A stretch of 12,410 nt of DNA from Planctomycetota bacterium (GTDB lineage Bacteria > Planctomycetota > Phycisphaerae > Sedimentisphaerales > SM23-30), in NCBI GenBank assembly GCA_029573975.1, contig JAKQBU010000586.1:1-12410 (forward strand), read 5' to 3'. A program made the translations under genes and the position numbers. Each line of letters opens with the position of its first letter. Position 1 is the first letter of the stretch. Below the pieces are notes generated by a model. The model had not been told where the DNA came from and did no database searches. It saw nothing but the letters and a program-made list of their open reading frames with translations. Shown here piece by piece: positions 1-8,126 of this stretch.

Positions 1-604
1 CGGATTGCAGCTCCCGGCATAGGTCGCTGAATAGCAAAACCAGGGCTGCGATCAGACCCGCCGCCGCCGGCGAGGGCAGCCCGCTGAAACTCTTATGGTC
101 CGAATCCTCCGTGTTTTCCACATTAAACCGGGCCAGCCGCAAAGCCGCACAACACAGATACAACGCCGCGATCAGCCACAAAAATCGACCCGGCAGCGAT
201 CCGAAGGCCGGGCTGGCCGGGCTGAAGACGCTGGAAAGAGTGCTTTCCACAATCCGCAGCATCAAAAAAGCTGGGGCCACCCCAAAACTGACCACATCCG
301 CCAGCGAATCCAACTGGCCCCCGAAACTGCTCGTACTCCGCGCCATCCGCGCCACAAACCCGTCCGCCGCATCCGCCAGCATCGCGAAAAATATCATCCA
401 AGCCGACGCCGCAAAAAACGTCAACTCCGGCTTCTGCCACCACAAGGCATCCGGGTTGTTCATCCCCCGCGCAGCAAAATGAATCGAGGCAAATCCGCAC
501 ACCGCGTTCATCAAAGTCACCAGCGAGGGCAGCACCGCGATGCGACGTAGCCGGCGTCTGTGTTTCCGCTCTTTTTTATCAACTTTTATGCTGTTTTTAT
601 CCAT
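1..604 (-). CDS. pssA: CDP-diacylglycerol--serine O-phosphatidyltransferase (3' end beyond window)
   Basis: Integral-membrane CDP-alcohol phosphatidyltransferase that makes phosphatidylserine from CDP-diacylglycerol and L-serine, the committed step to phosphatidylethanolamine. I translated it by hand: 201 residues are visible and the frame is still open at the left edge. The full family signature D-G-x2-A-R-x8-G-x3-D-x3-D lies at residues 81-103 (D81, G82, A85, R86, G95, D99, D103). The PssA-typical downstream blocks RLARFNVE (about 157-163) and GLPSPAAA (175-182) follow, with hydrophobic stretches around 62-80, 104-118 and 141-156. The ATG at 604 is chosen because an in-frame TAA lies five codons upstream; no clear Shine-Dalgarno precedes it. 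The N-terminus is strongly basic, as expected for a cytosolic leader before the first membrane helix. It lies 53 bp downstream of psd on the same strand, so the substrate- and product-handling enzymes are probably co-transcribed. Missing C-terminal residues are outside the window. Confidence 0.94.
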   Translation of the reverse strand, partial: MDKNSIKVDKKERKHRRRLRRIAVLPSLVTLMNAVCGFASIHFAARGMNNPDALWWQKPELTFFAASAWMIFFAMLADAADGFVARMARSTSSFGGQLDSLADVVSFGVAPAFLMLRIVESTLSSVFSPASPAFGSLPGRFLWLIAALYLCCAALRLARFNVENTEDSDHKSFSGLPSPAAAGLIAALVLLFSDLCRELQS

Positions 605-657
605 TTTTTTCGTCTTTTACTGCACTTTTGCTATGGTTTATTACAGTTTGATCATGG

Positions 658-1329
658 TCACTTATAACGCACCAAAACCGTTTGACCGGCTCTAACTGTA
701 TCTCCTGCCTTGACTTGTATGCTGGCCCGGGAATCAACCGGGAAAAACAGCTCCGTCCGCGACCCGAATTTGATCATCCCGAACCGCTCCCCCGCCTCCA
801 GCTTACTGCCTGTCCGACAAGCACATACAATCCGCCGCGCAATCGCCCCGGTAATCTGTTTGACCATCACTTTCCCCACCGGATGACCTAAACACAGCAT
901 TCCCAACGTGTTAGATTGATTCTGCTCCGACGCCGCCGCCGCCCGCATCGCATTCAAACACTTCCCCTCCCTCTCCTGGATATACTCCACCTTCCCTTCA
1001 CATGGCGCTCTGTTAATATGGACATCCAATACACTTAGGAAAATCCCAATCCGCCGCGCCCGACCCTTGATATACTCCGTCTCCTCCATCTCAATAATAT
1101 CCGTGATCTTCCCATCCGCCGGCGCCAGCAGAATATTCTTTTCCTGCGGCACTTGCCGCAGCGGGTCCCGGAAGAAAGCACATACAGATATAATTAACAC
1201 AAACGCAAGCAGTTGCGGCCAGGGCCGCCAACCGGGCAGCACCACATAAAAAACCACAGCCAAAAGAATAAAAATCATCGGGAATAAAATCAATTCCCGC
1301 AGACCATAACGAGTTAACGGTATATTCAT
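658..1329 (-). CDS. psd: Phosphatidylserine decarboxylase, short GS-type proenzyme
   Basis: Decarboxylates phosphatidylserine to phosphatidylethanolamine at the inner membrane. The 223-residue protein is the short form of the family. It has an N-terminal membrane region (hydrophobic about 13-31 and 38-53), the conserved APADGKI block near 69-75, and DVHINRAP near 101-108 with the catalytic-type Asp/His. The autocleavage site is in FGSRTELFFP. Self-cleavage at Gly189-Ser190 would turn Ser190 into the pyruvoyl cofactor of the small C-terminal alpha chain (family knowledge). The start ATG at 1329 is preceded by an AGGA-type site (1341-1344) at a rather long 11-base spacing. It is the first gene of the minus-strand unit, has a good promoter upstream (1378-1406), and is followed by pssA, the preceding pathway step. 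It is transcribed divergently from eno. Confidence 0.95.
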   Translation of the reverse strand: MNIPLTRYGLRELILFPMIFILLAVVFYVVLPGWRPWPQLLAFVLIISVCAFFRDPLRQVPQEKNILLAPADGKITDIIEMEETEYIKGRARRIGIFLSVLDVHINRAPCEGKVEYIQEREGKCLNAMRAAAASEQNQSNTLGMLCLGHPVGKVMVKQITGAIARRIVCACRTGSKLEAGERFGMIKFGSRTELFFPVDSRASIQVKAGDTVRAGQTVLVRYK

Positions 1330-1377
1330 TATGATAGTTTTCCTAAGTTTATTTCACATTACCACTTCCATTTCCGT

Positions 1378-1406
1378 ATTATCCCGGTATATTGTTGTCC
1401 AATCAA
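1378..1406 (-). promoter_or_regulatory. Predicted sigma-70-type promoter for psd-pssA
   Basis: Read on the minus strand, TTGATT (1401-1406) is followed after exactly 17 bases by GATAAT (1378-1383). The match to consensus is 4/6 at -35 and 5/6 at -10 with ideal spacing. It ends about 49 bases before the psd start codon. Only the sequence match supports this; no start site is known. Confidence 0.5.
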
Positions 1407-1425
1407 GTATTCTCTTGCATATACT
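1395..1425 (+). promoter_or_regulatory. Weak candidate promoter for eno
   Basis: On the plus strand TATACT (1420-1425) is a fair -10 element, but the best -35 (TTGTCC, 1395-1400) is 19 bases away, longer than optimal. It overlaps the psd promoter on the opposite strand, which would make the two transcripts interfere. Listed because eno must start somewhere in this 184-bp divergent region and nothing better is visible. Confidence 0.25.
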
Positions 1426-1495
1426 CGTTTTTTACTTTTATGCAGAGAATGGCGGCCAACAGCCGATAACTAATGAGTGTGTATGGTTTTGTTAA

Positions 1496-2803
<1,308 letters not shown>

Positions 2804-2824
2804 GAAGTTGGAATTTTTTTCTCT

Positions 2825-3340
2825 ATGGCGAATGATTCATACCAAACCAGGCGCTTGAGCAGAATGGACCATATGATCCGGTTTCTGTGTTTTCTGGTTT
2901 TGTCCACCGTGGGCATGGGTGCTATCGGCATATCCCTGCTGGCTGAACCGCTGGTCAGCTATTATGCCGATAGCAGAATCATCGGCGCCCAACGGCGCCG
3001 GGTCGAATTGTGCCGTCAGATTCAGGACCAGCAGCAGGCCCTGCTGGACAATGCGGATAATCCCTATGTCATCGAGCGGCTCGCCATTGATAAACTTAAT
3101 TATGTCCCCGCGGCCGCCTCAGCCGCCCAGGCCGTTGCCCTGCCGGATTCCTGTCCGAAGCTGGAGGCGGCTCTGTCGGAAATGGACCAGATGGAACAGT
3201 CCTGGGAACCCGGGCTGTACGAAAAAATGGCCCAGCGGCTTTGCGAAAAACCGGCCACCAAATCCGCCCTCATGCTCCTGGGGTCCTCCCTGGTAGTCAT
3301 TAGTCTGGGATTTTTCTACCGGCAAAGCAGCGAACCGTGA
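2825..3340 (+). CDS. FtsB/DivIC-like septum-formation membrane protein with an extra C-terminal membrane helix
   Basis: Probable small bitopic-type division protein, 171 residues. It has a hydrophobic segment at about 17-40, then a polar heptad-like stretch rich in Q, R and L (about 48-77). The block NPYVIERLAIDKLNYVP (79-95) closely resembles the segment after the coiled coil in FtsB/DivIC proteins (pattern D/N-P-x-x-I/V-E-x-L-A-R/I-x-x-L-x-x-V). Unlike typical FtsB of about 100 residues, it continues through an Ala-rich and helical region and a second hydrophobic segment (about 147-165). If both segments span the membrane, the topology differs from the single-pass family. The ATG at 2825 keeps a short 21-bp gap to eno; ATG codons at 2864 and 2873 are plausible alternative starts just before the first helix, and no strong ribosome site decides. 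The position after eno supports the FtsB-like reading. The function is inferred, not demonstrated. Confidence 0.62.
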   Translation: MANDSYQTRRLSRMDHMIRFLCFLVLSTVGMGAIGISLLAEPLVSYYADSRIIGAQRRRVELCRQIQDQQQALLDNADNPYVIERLAIDKLNYVPAAASAAQAVALPDSCPKLEAALSEMDQMEQSWEPGLYEKMAQRLCEKPATKSALMLLGSSLVVISLGFFYRQSSEP

Positions 3341-4833
3341 GTACCTTGGAAAATAGCACCTTCTGGGATTTCCCCCTGGCGCTGTGTGAAGAAGACCTTT
3401 CCGGGGTCCAACAGTATCTGGCGGCCTTGCAGACGCAAGGCATTACGGATTTCCGGGCTTATTTTGCTACCCATCCGCAGTCGCTGAGAGCCTGCATCGG
3501 AAAAATGAAAACGGTTTCCGCCAACCGGAGATTTTTGTCCCTGGTCGGGATCGATACGGTGGGGGAGTTCCAGGACCATATCGATATTTTTTTTCCGCCC
3601 GATACCTATCCTCTGTTTCAGGAAGTTCTTGCCTGCCTGGCCGAAGGCCGGAGGGAATACGAAAGTGAATGGATGTTTTGCAATCGCCAGGGACAGGAGA
3701 AACACGTGGTCTTTCGGATGGTGCTTGCCCCCGGTTACGAATCATCCTTCGGGAAGGCCTGCCTTTCGCTGCTGGACATCACCGAACGGAAAAATGCCGA
3801 AGAAGCTCTGCGGCAGTCGGAATTGCAGTATCGCAGCACGATTGACTCGATTCACGATTATATCCATGTGGTGGATGCCGACTGCCGTCTGCTTCTGGTC
3901 AATCAATCTTTGCAGGATTGGCTGAAAAAAAATCGGAAGGGCCGCCCGGTCCTCGGCCGCCCGTTATTCGAGGTATTTCCTTTTCTGCCGCAAACCGTGC
4001 GGAGCGAATATGAACAGGTATTCCGGACGGGACAAATCCTGATTACGGAAGAATGCAACGAGGTGTACGGAAATATCATCTACAGCGAAACCCGCAAGAT
4101 ACCGGTTCGCAGGGACGGCGCGGTTTCCCGCGTCATCACGATTATCCGGGACTTTACCCAGCGCAAGGAAATGGAAAAGAAACTGCATGCCTCCCTGGCG
4201 GAAAAAGAAATCCTGCTGCGGGAATTGCATCACCGGGTAAAAAATCATCTGGAAATGATCGGCAACCTCCTGCACTGGCCGGAGGAATATTCCCGGCAGG
4301 CCGATCCGGCCCGGATTCTGGCAGACTGCCGGCAGCGGGTAAAAACCGTGGCCCTGATTCACGACCGGCTGTATCAGGCCCGCGACCTGGATGAGGTGGA
4401 ACTGTCCGCCTTTCTCCGCGAACTGGCCGGGGATATTTTTCAATCGTTCCCTGCCTCCCTCGGTCAAATCCGGTTACAATTCCAGTTGCATCCGGTTTCG
4501 GTTCCCGTAGATCAGGCCATTTGTTTCGGGATGATTCTGAACGAGTTGTTGTCGAATGCCCTCCAGTATGCCTTTCCGGAACAGCGTTCCGGTCAAATCC
4601 AGATTCACCTCAGCCAAAAGCAAGGTCTGATTACAATGGTCCTGGCGGATGACGGCGTGGGGATCCCCAAAGGATTTTATCTAAAAAGTCTAAAATCTTT
4701 CGGCTTGAATCTGGTCCTCTCCCTGGCCCACCAACTGGGGGCGGAAATCAAACTGGATGCCAGCCGGGGCACGGCCTTCACGCTGCAATTTCTCCCCCGG
4801 AAAATTGCCGAAGCGGCTTCCTCCCCGGAATAA
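3337..4833 (+). CDS. Soluble PAS-PAS-HisKA_2 sensor histidine kinase
   Basis: Signal-transducing kinase of 498 residues, with no signal peptide or membrane segment, so probably cytoplasmic. A PAS-like region at about 45-152 ends in the PAC-type DITERKNAEEAL (D147 onward). A second PAS spans about 160-278 (SELQYRSTIDSIHDYIHVVD to TIIRDFTQRKEMEKKL). A short coiled linker follows, then the HisKA_2 dimerisation/phosphoacceptor motif LLRELHHRVKNHLEMI with His298/His299. The ATPase has an N box (NELLSNALQYAF, Asn402 and Asn407), a G1 box (DDGVGIP, from Asp438) and a G2-like SFGLNLVLSLAHQLG. The start is GTG 3337, overlapping the previous gene's stop as GTGA, which implies translational coupling to the FtsB-like gene. 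No response regulator lies in the window, so its partner is unknown. Kinases of this class often act through stand-alone regulators (family knowledge). Confidence 0.92.
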   Translation: MSTLENSTFWDFPLALCEEDLSGVQQYLAALQTQGITDFRAYFATHPQSLRACIGKMKTVSANRRFLSLVGIDTVGEFQDHIDIFFPPDTYPLFQEVLACLAEGRREYESEWMFCNRQGQEKHVVFRMVLAPGYESSFGKACLSLLDITERKNAEEALRQSELQYRSTIDSIHDYIHVVDADCRLLLVNQSLQDWLKKNRKGRPVLGRPLFEVFPFLPQTVRSEYEQVFRTGQILITEECNEVYGNIIYSETRKIPVRRDGAVSRVITIIRDFTQRKEMEKKLHASLAEKEILLRELHHRVKNHLEMIGNLLHWPEEYSRQADPARILADCRQRVKTVALIHDRLYQARDLDEVELSAFLRELAGDIFQSFPASLGQIRLQFQLHPVSVPVDQAICFGMILNELLSNALQYAFPEQRSGQIQIHLSQKQGLITMVLADDGVGIPKGFYLKSLKSFGLNLVLSLAHQLGAEIKLDASRGTAFTLQFLPRKIAEAASSPE

Positions 4834-4876
4834 ATACAAATTCCTTGTCAGAAGATGAGATGGATTTCCTTTTACG

Positions 4877-4881
4877 AAAGG
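4877..4881 (+). promoter_or_regulatory. Ribosome-binding site of the secreted C39-like gene
   Basis: AAAGG sits 7 bases before ATG 4889, a good Shine-Dalgarno spacing. It fixes the start of the next gene directly before a signal peptide. The 55-bp gap from the kinase shows no good promoter. Confidence 0.6.
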
Positions 4882-4888
4882 CTCAACA

Positions 4889-6670
4889 ATGAACAAACGG
4901 TCAAATCAATGGTTTGTGGCGCTGCTGGCCTGTCTGTGGGTAGGGGCAGGCATTTGTGGAGATTCCAGGGCGGGGGTGGTGCCGGACTCGGCGTATATTG
5001 ATTTAAGCACCCTGTCGGAACTGGGGTATCCGGGGGCAGTATGTTATCTGGCCAGCGCAGGGCAGTTGGTCAACTATTATGACGCCTCGACGAATGTCGC
5101 GGACATCCTGGTATGCAGCGGCTTTTGCACGGAATATGCCTGGACCTCGACGGGGGGAGGCAATCACACGCTGGACCCGCATAGGTATATCTACAACTGG
5201 AAACGAAAGATTTATGGCAGCCAGTCCCTGGATTTGTATCGCTTAATGGGGCTGGTGTATCACCTCGGGTATCTGCAAGGGGGGGGAGGCGGGTTGAGTA
5301 CACAAGCGGGCGCCAAAGAAATAACTGTTTTTGCCAACGAAGAGGAAGCGATCGCCAGGCTGAAGGAAGTAATTGCCGCTGGCCATCCGGTGCAGGTCCA
5401 TCTGGATTTTGCGTATGTGGCAGCAGAAGCGGCCGTGTATTATCCGTTCTGGCAGAACTGCGACCCACAAAGCAGCCATTTTGTAGTAATCCACGGCTAT
5501 GATGCCGATCATGTGTATTATACGGACAATAATCCGACCAGCAGCGTGGATGTGGACGGCGATAGTATTCTGGATGGAATTGGTGTGCCGCTAAGCTGGC
5601 AGGCTTTTCTGGATGGATGGTATCAGGGCGGCCTGATCAACACGGATAAAAGGCTTCAAGCCGGTCCCTATTACATGTTTTATCTGGAAGAACCGCCGGC
5701 CCCGGCTTCTCCGCTGCAAATCCTGCGTTATTTGTATGAGCGCGGGGTGGATGGCCCGGAATCGCTGCGCTCCTGTGCAGCCGCCATCACCGCCGGGGCC
5801 GATGGCCCGTCTTGTCTGGCCCAGAGTATGCGGGACCGTAAAGCAGAACTGACGCCCCGGATGGCGGATTTCCTGGAAAACGCAGGGTATAATTCTATCG
5901 CAGCCAAGTACGACCAGATGGCCTCGCTTTGGACGAGCATCCGGGAAAATACCAACTGGGCGGAGGTACCGGATGTTCTGAACGAGATGGCGGATCTATG
6001 CCAATCCAGTTGGGAAGATATCGCTTTACTGGTGAGCGGCGATCCGGCGATTTTTTTGCTAAGTCCTCAAAACATAACGGCCTCGCTGGCAGAGGATCCG
6101 GGAATTTTTGTCTGGGCGGCTCCGCTGGATTTCGGCAATAAGATAACCCTCGAACTGGCTATGAAAGATGATTTTTCCGATAAAAAATCGCTCGTGAACT
6201 TGAAGCCCAAAGCCGGGCAGAGTTTTGTCGCGATGAACCAGGCCTTATGGTGGAAAGCCCTGGCCAAAGACGATGGCAATCGCCGTCTCCAGTGGCGGGT
6301 GAGCAGCGGCACGGAAGTCTCTGATTCCGCTGTTTTCGAATGGGAACCGCTGGCCTGCAGCTTGCTGGAGCCGGCCGATGGCTACACGCTGGGGGCCGGA
6401 GAGAGCTTGCCGGTAAGTTTCAGTGCACCCTTCCTGGCCAAAAAATTACAATTGGTCTTCAGCACCACAGGGGACTTCACCGACAAAAAAAACCGCCTAG
6501 CGGTCAAAGTACCGACAGGAGCGACTTCGTTTTCGGTGCCGGAGAAAATCCTGGCCAAAGTCAAAAAGAAAGACGATGGCGATGGCCTGGTCTCCTGCCG
6601 TCTGGAGGACGCCGACAGCAAAAAAACCACCGTCCAACCCTCCGCGGCCGCACAGATTACTCTGCCCTGA
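4889..6670 (+). CDS. Secreted C39/BtrH-like cysteine-peptidase-fold protein with two C-terminal beta-sandwich repeats
   Basis: Exported protein of 593 residues, function not established. Residues 1-29 form a signal peptide (basic start, hydrophobic 9-22). Residues 30-265 look like a papain/C39-type fold: Cys52 in VCYLASAGQLVNYYD, His197 in SSHFVVIHGYD, and Asp213/Asn214 in YYTDNNP. The Gln usually found a few residues before the C39 nucleophile is not seen, so activity is uncertain. A DxDGDxxxD loop (221-229) resembles calcium-binding loops of secreted proteins. Residues 275-385 are helical (e.g. NAGYNSIAAKYDQMASLWTS) and recall the helical partner of BtrH-type N-terminal domains; that is my impression only. 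Residues about 390-486 and 488-592 are two related beta-rich domains, both with F-S/T-D-K-K and K-x-D-D-G motifs. It is last in the plus-strand run and converges on the malic enzyme gene 16 bp away. Alternatives are an inactive peptidase homologue or a transglutaminase-like or acyl-transfer enzyme. Confidence 0.75.
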   Translation: MNKRSNQWFVALLACLWVGAGICGDSRAGVVPDSAYIDLSTLSELGYPGAVCYLASAGQLVNYYDASTNVADILVCSGFCTEYAWTSTGGGNHTLDPHRYIYNWKRKIYGSQSLDLYRLMGLVYHLGYLQGGGGGLSTQAGAKEITVFANEEEAIARLKEVIAAGHPVQVHLDFAYVAAEAAVYYPFWQNCDPQSSHFVVIHGYDADHVYYTDNNPTSSVDVDGDSILDGIGVPLSWQAFLDGWYQGGLINTDKRLQAGPYYMFYLEEPPAPASPLQILRYLYERGVDGPESLRSCAAAITAGADGPSCLAQSMRDRKAELTPRMADFLENAGYNSIAAKYDQMASLWTSIRENTNWAEVPDVLNEMADLCQSSWEDIALLVSGDPAIFLLSPQNITASLAEDPGIFVWAAPLDFGNKITLELAMKDDFSDKKSLVNLKPKAGQSFVAMNQALWWKALAKDDGNRRLQWRVSSGTEVSDSAVFEWEPLACSLLEPADGYTLGAGESLPVSFSAPFLAKKLQLVFSTTGDFTDKKNRLAVKVPTGATSFSVPEKILAKVKKKDDGDGLVSCRLEDADSKKTTVQPSAAAQITLP

Positions 6671-6686
6671 ACACCAAACTCTGGAT

Positions 6687-8126
6687 TTATTTCCCGGCGC
6701 TTTGCTGCCAGGCTTCCTTCACCGCCTGCGCCACCTGCTTGTGAATCTGCCGGTCCAGGATATTCGGCAATAAATCGCCCTCCGGTGTCAGCCGGGCCAA
6801 CTCATGAGCAGCAGCGATCTGCATGTCAAAGGTAATATCGCCAGCTTTGGCGTCGAGTGCCCCGCGGAACAGCCCCGGATACGCCAGGGCGTTGTTAATA
6901 GTACGGCCATCGACGGCAATGGCGGCCCCAGCCTCATAAGCCTGTTCCACCGTAATTTCCCCGACCGGATTGCTCAGCGGAAAAACCAGCGGCGCCGGCA
7001 TCATGGCCCGGATCATATCCTGGCTGACCATATTGGGCCGGGCCACCCCGATAAAAATATCCTTGCGCTTGAATCCCTCGGCCAGCGGGCCCTTCTCATT
7101 ATTTTTATTGGTGATTTCCGCTAACTGCACTTTGTAAGGATTCATTTTCTCCGTGCGCCCGCGATAAATCGGCCCGAAGGAATCATACACCACCACATCG
7201 CCGATCCCGAAGGCCAGCAGGATTTTGGTAATGGCCACCCCGGCCGCACCGGCACCGAGGATCAGGGCGGAACATTTTTCGGCCTGGCGGGAGGTTTTCT
7301 TAAGCGCCCCGATCAGGGCTGCCAGCAGAACCGTCGCCGTGCCGTGCTGGTCGTCATGGAAAACGGGGATAGGAAGGGCCTGCTGCAATTTTTCCTCAAT
7401 CTCAAAACAGGCTGGCGCGGCAATATCCTCCAGTTGAATCGCACCAAAGGTCGGCGCAATGCGCAGCACCGTATCAATGACCGTCTGGGTATCTTTGCTT
7501 TCAACCAGGATGGGAAAGGCGCTGATACCGGCAAATTCCGCAAAGATGGCGGCCTTGCCTTCCATCACCGGCAGCGACGGCAGCACCCCGATATCGCCCA
7601 GCCCCAGCACGGCGGTGCCGTTGGTGACGATGGCCACCCGGTCGCACAGCCCCGTCAGCTCCCAGGCGGAAGCCGGCTCGGTGACGATTTTCTCGCAGAT
7701 AGAGGCCACGCCGGGGGTATAAACCATGCGCAAATCGGTCAGATTGGTGATGGGAATGCGGCTGTGGGTTTCAATCGCTCCGCGATAATGGGATTCCAGA
7801 ACGTTGTTGCGAATCTCCATCAGCTCCACGCCGTCGAGTTTCTGCACCGCCTTGGTCACCTGGTTCAAATGATCCTGATTGATGCAAAAAACCGTAATGT
7901 CGCGGATTTTATGCTGGCTTTCCAGGCCAGATACGGCAATGGTCCCGATATGGGCGCCGGCGTTGCCGATGGTCGTGGTCAGCTTCCCCAGCATACTGGG
8001 GCGGTCAAAGATCTTGCACCGCAGGGTATAGACCTGCGAGGCGTGATAACGTTCCTGCCAACTGATGTTGGCAATACTACTGGTGGCATTTTCTTTTTTC
8101 ATTTTCTCGGGTGTTTCTAATTTCAT
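6687..8126 (-). CDS. NAD(P)-dependent malic enzyme with N-terminal ACT domain
   Basis: Oxidative decarboxylation of malate to pyruvate and CO2 with NAD(P)H, in the cytoplasm. The protein has 479 residues. An ACT domain at about 33-110 (LRCKIFDRPSMLGKLTTTIG) probably binds a small effector for allosteric control. The catalytic part begins at about 115. Tyr136 lies in RMVYTPGV and Lys191 in MEGKAAIFAEFAG. The metal ligands are Glu233/Asp234 (QLEDIAAPACFEIE) and the Asp258/Asp259 pair in FHDDQHGTA. The Rossmann loop GAGAAG is at 291-296 with Asp315 at the end of the next strand. The C-terminal signature SNPVGEIT is present. ATG 8126 is chosen because AAGGA (8132-8136) lies 5 bases upstream; an internal ATG at 8102 (Met9) is a weaker alternative. 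The start lies inside the AOR gene (50-base overlap), so translation is probably coupled. Cofactor preference cannot be settled by eye. Confidence 0.95.
   Translation of the reverse strand: MKLETPEKMKKENATSSIANISWQERYHASQVYTLRCKIFDRPSMLGKLTTTIGNAGAHIGTIAVSGLESQHKIRDITVFCINQDHLNQVTKAVQKLDGVELMEIRNNVLESHYRGAIETHSRIPITNLTDLRMVYTPGVASICEKIVTEPASAWELTGLCDRVAIVTNGTAVLGLGDIGVLPSLPVMEGKAAIFAEFAGISAFPILVESKDTQTVIDTVLRIAPTFGAIQLEDIAAPACFEIEEKLQQALPIPVFHDDQHGTATVLLAALIGALKKTSRQAEKCSALILGAGAAGVAITKILLAFGIGDVVVYDSFGPIYRGRTEKMNPYKVQLAEITNKNNEKGPLAEGFKRKDIFIGVARPNMVSQDMIRAMMPAPLVFPLSNPVGEITVEQAYEAGAAIAVDGRTINNALAYPGLFRGALDAKAGDITFDMQIAAAHELARLTPEGDLLPNILDRQIHKQVAQAVKEAWQQSAGK

Noticed and set aside
95..550. 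Basic, Pro/Arg/Gln-rich open frames opposite pssA, and a 125-codon minus-strand frame at 123-500
   Set aside because: The minus-strand frame starting at 604 carries the intact CDP-alcohol phosphatidyltransferase signature; the others are shadows.
4827..4844. GGAAT/ATTCC inverted repeat at the end of the kinase gene as a terminator
   Set aside because: Only a 5-bp, AT-containing stem with an 8-base loop and no T-run after it; too weak, and it overlaps the end of the coding sequence.
7344..8120. 258-codon open frame on the plus strand opposite the malic enzyme
   Set aside because: The antisense strand encodes a full ACT-malic enzyme with its motifs; the plus frame is rich in G, H, Q and R, as expected of a shadow.
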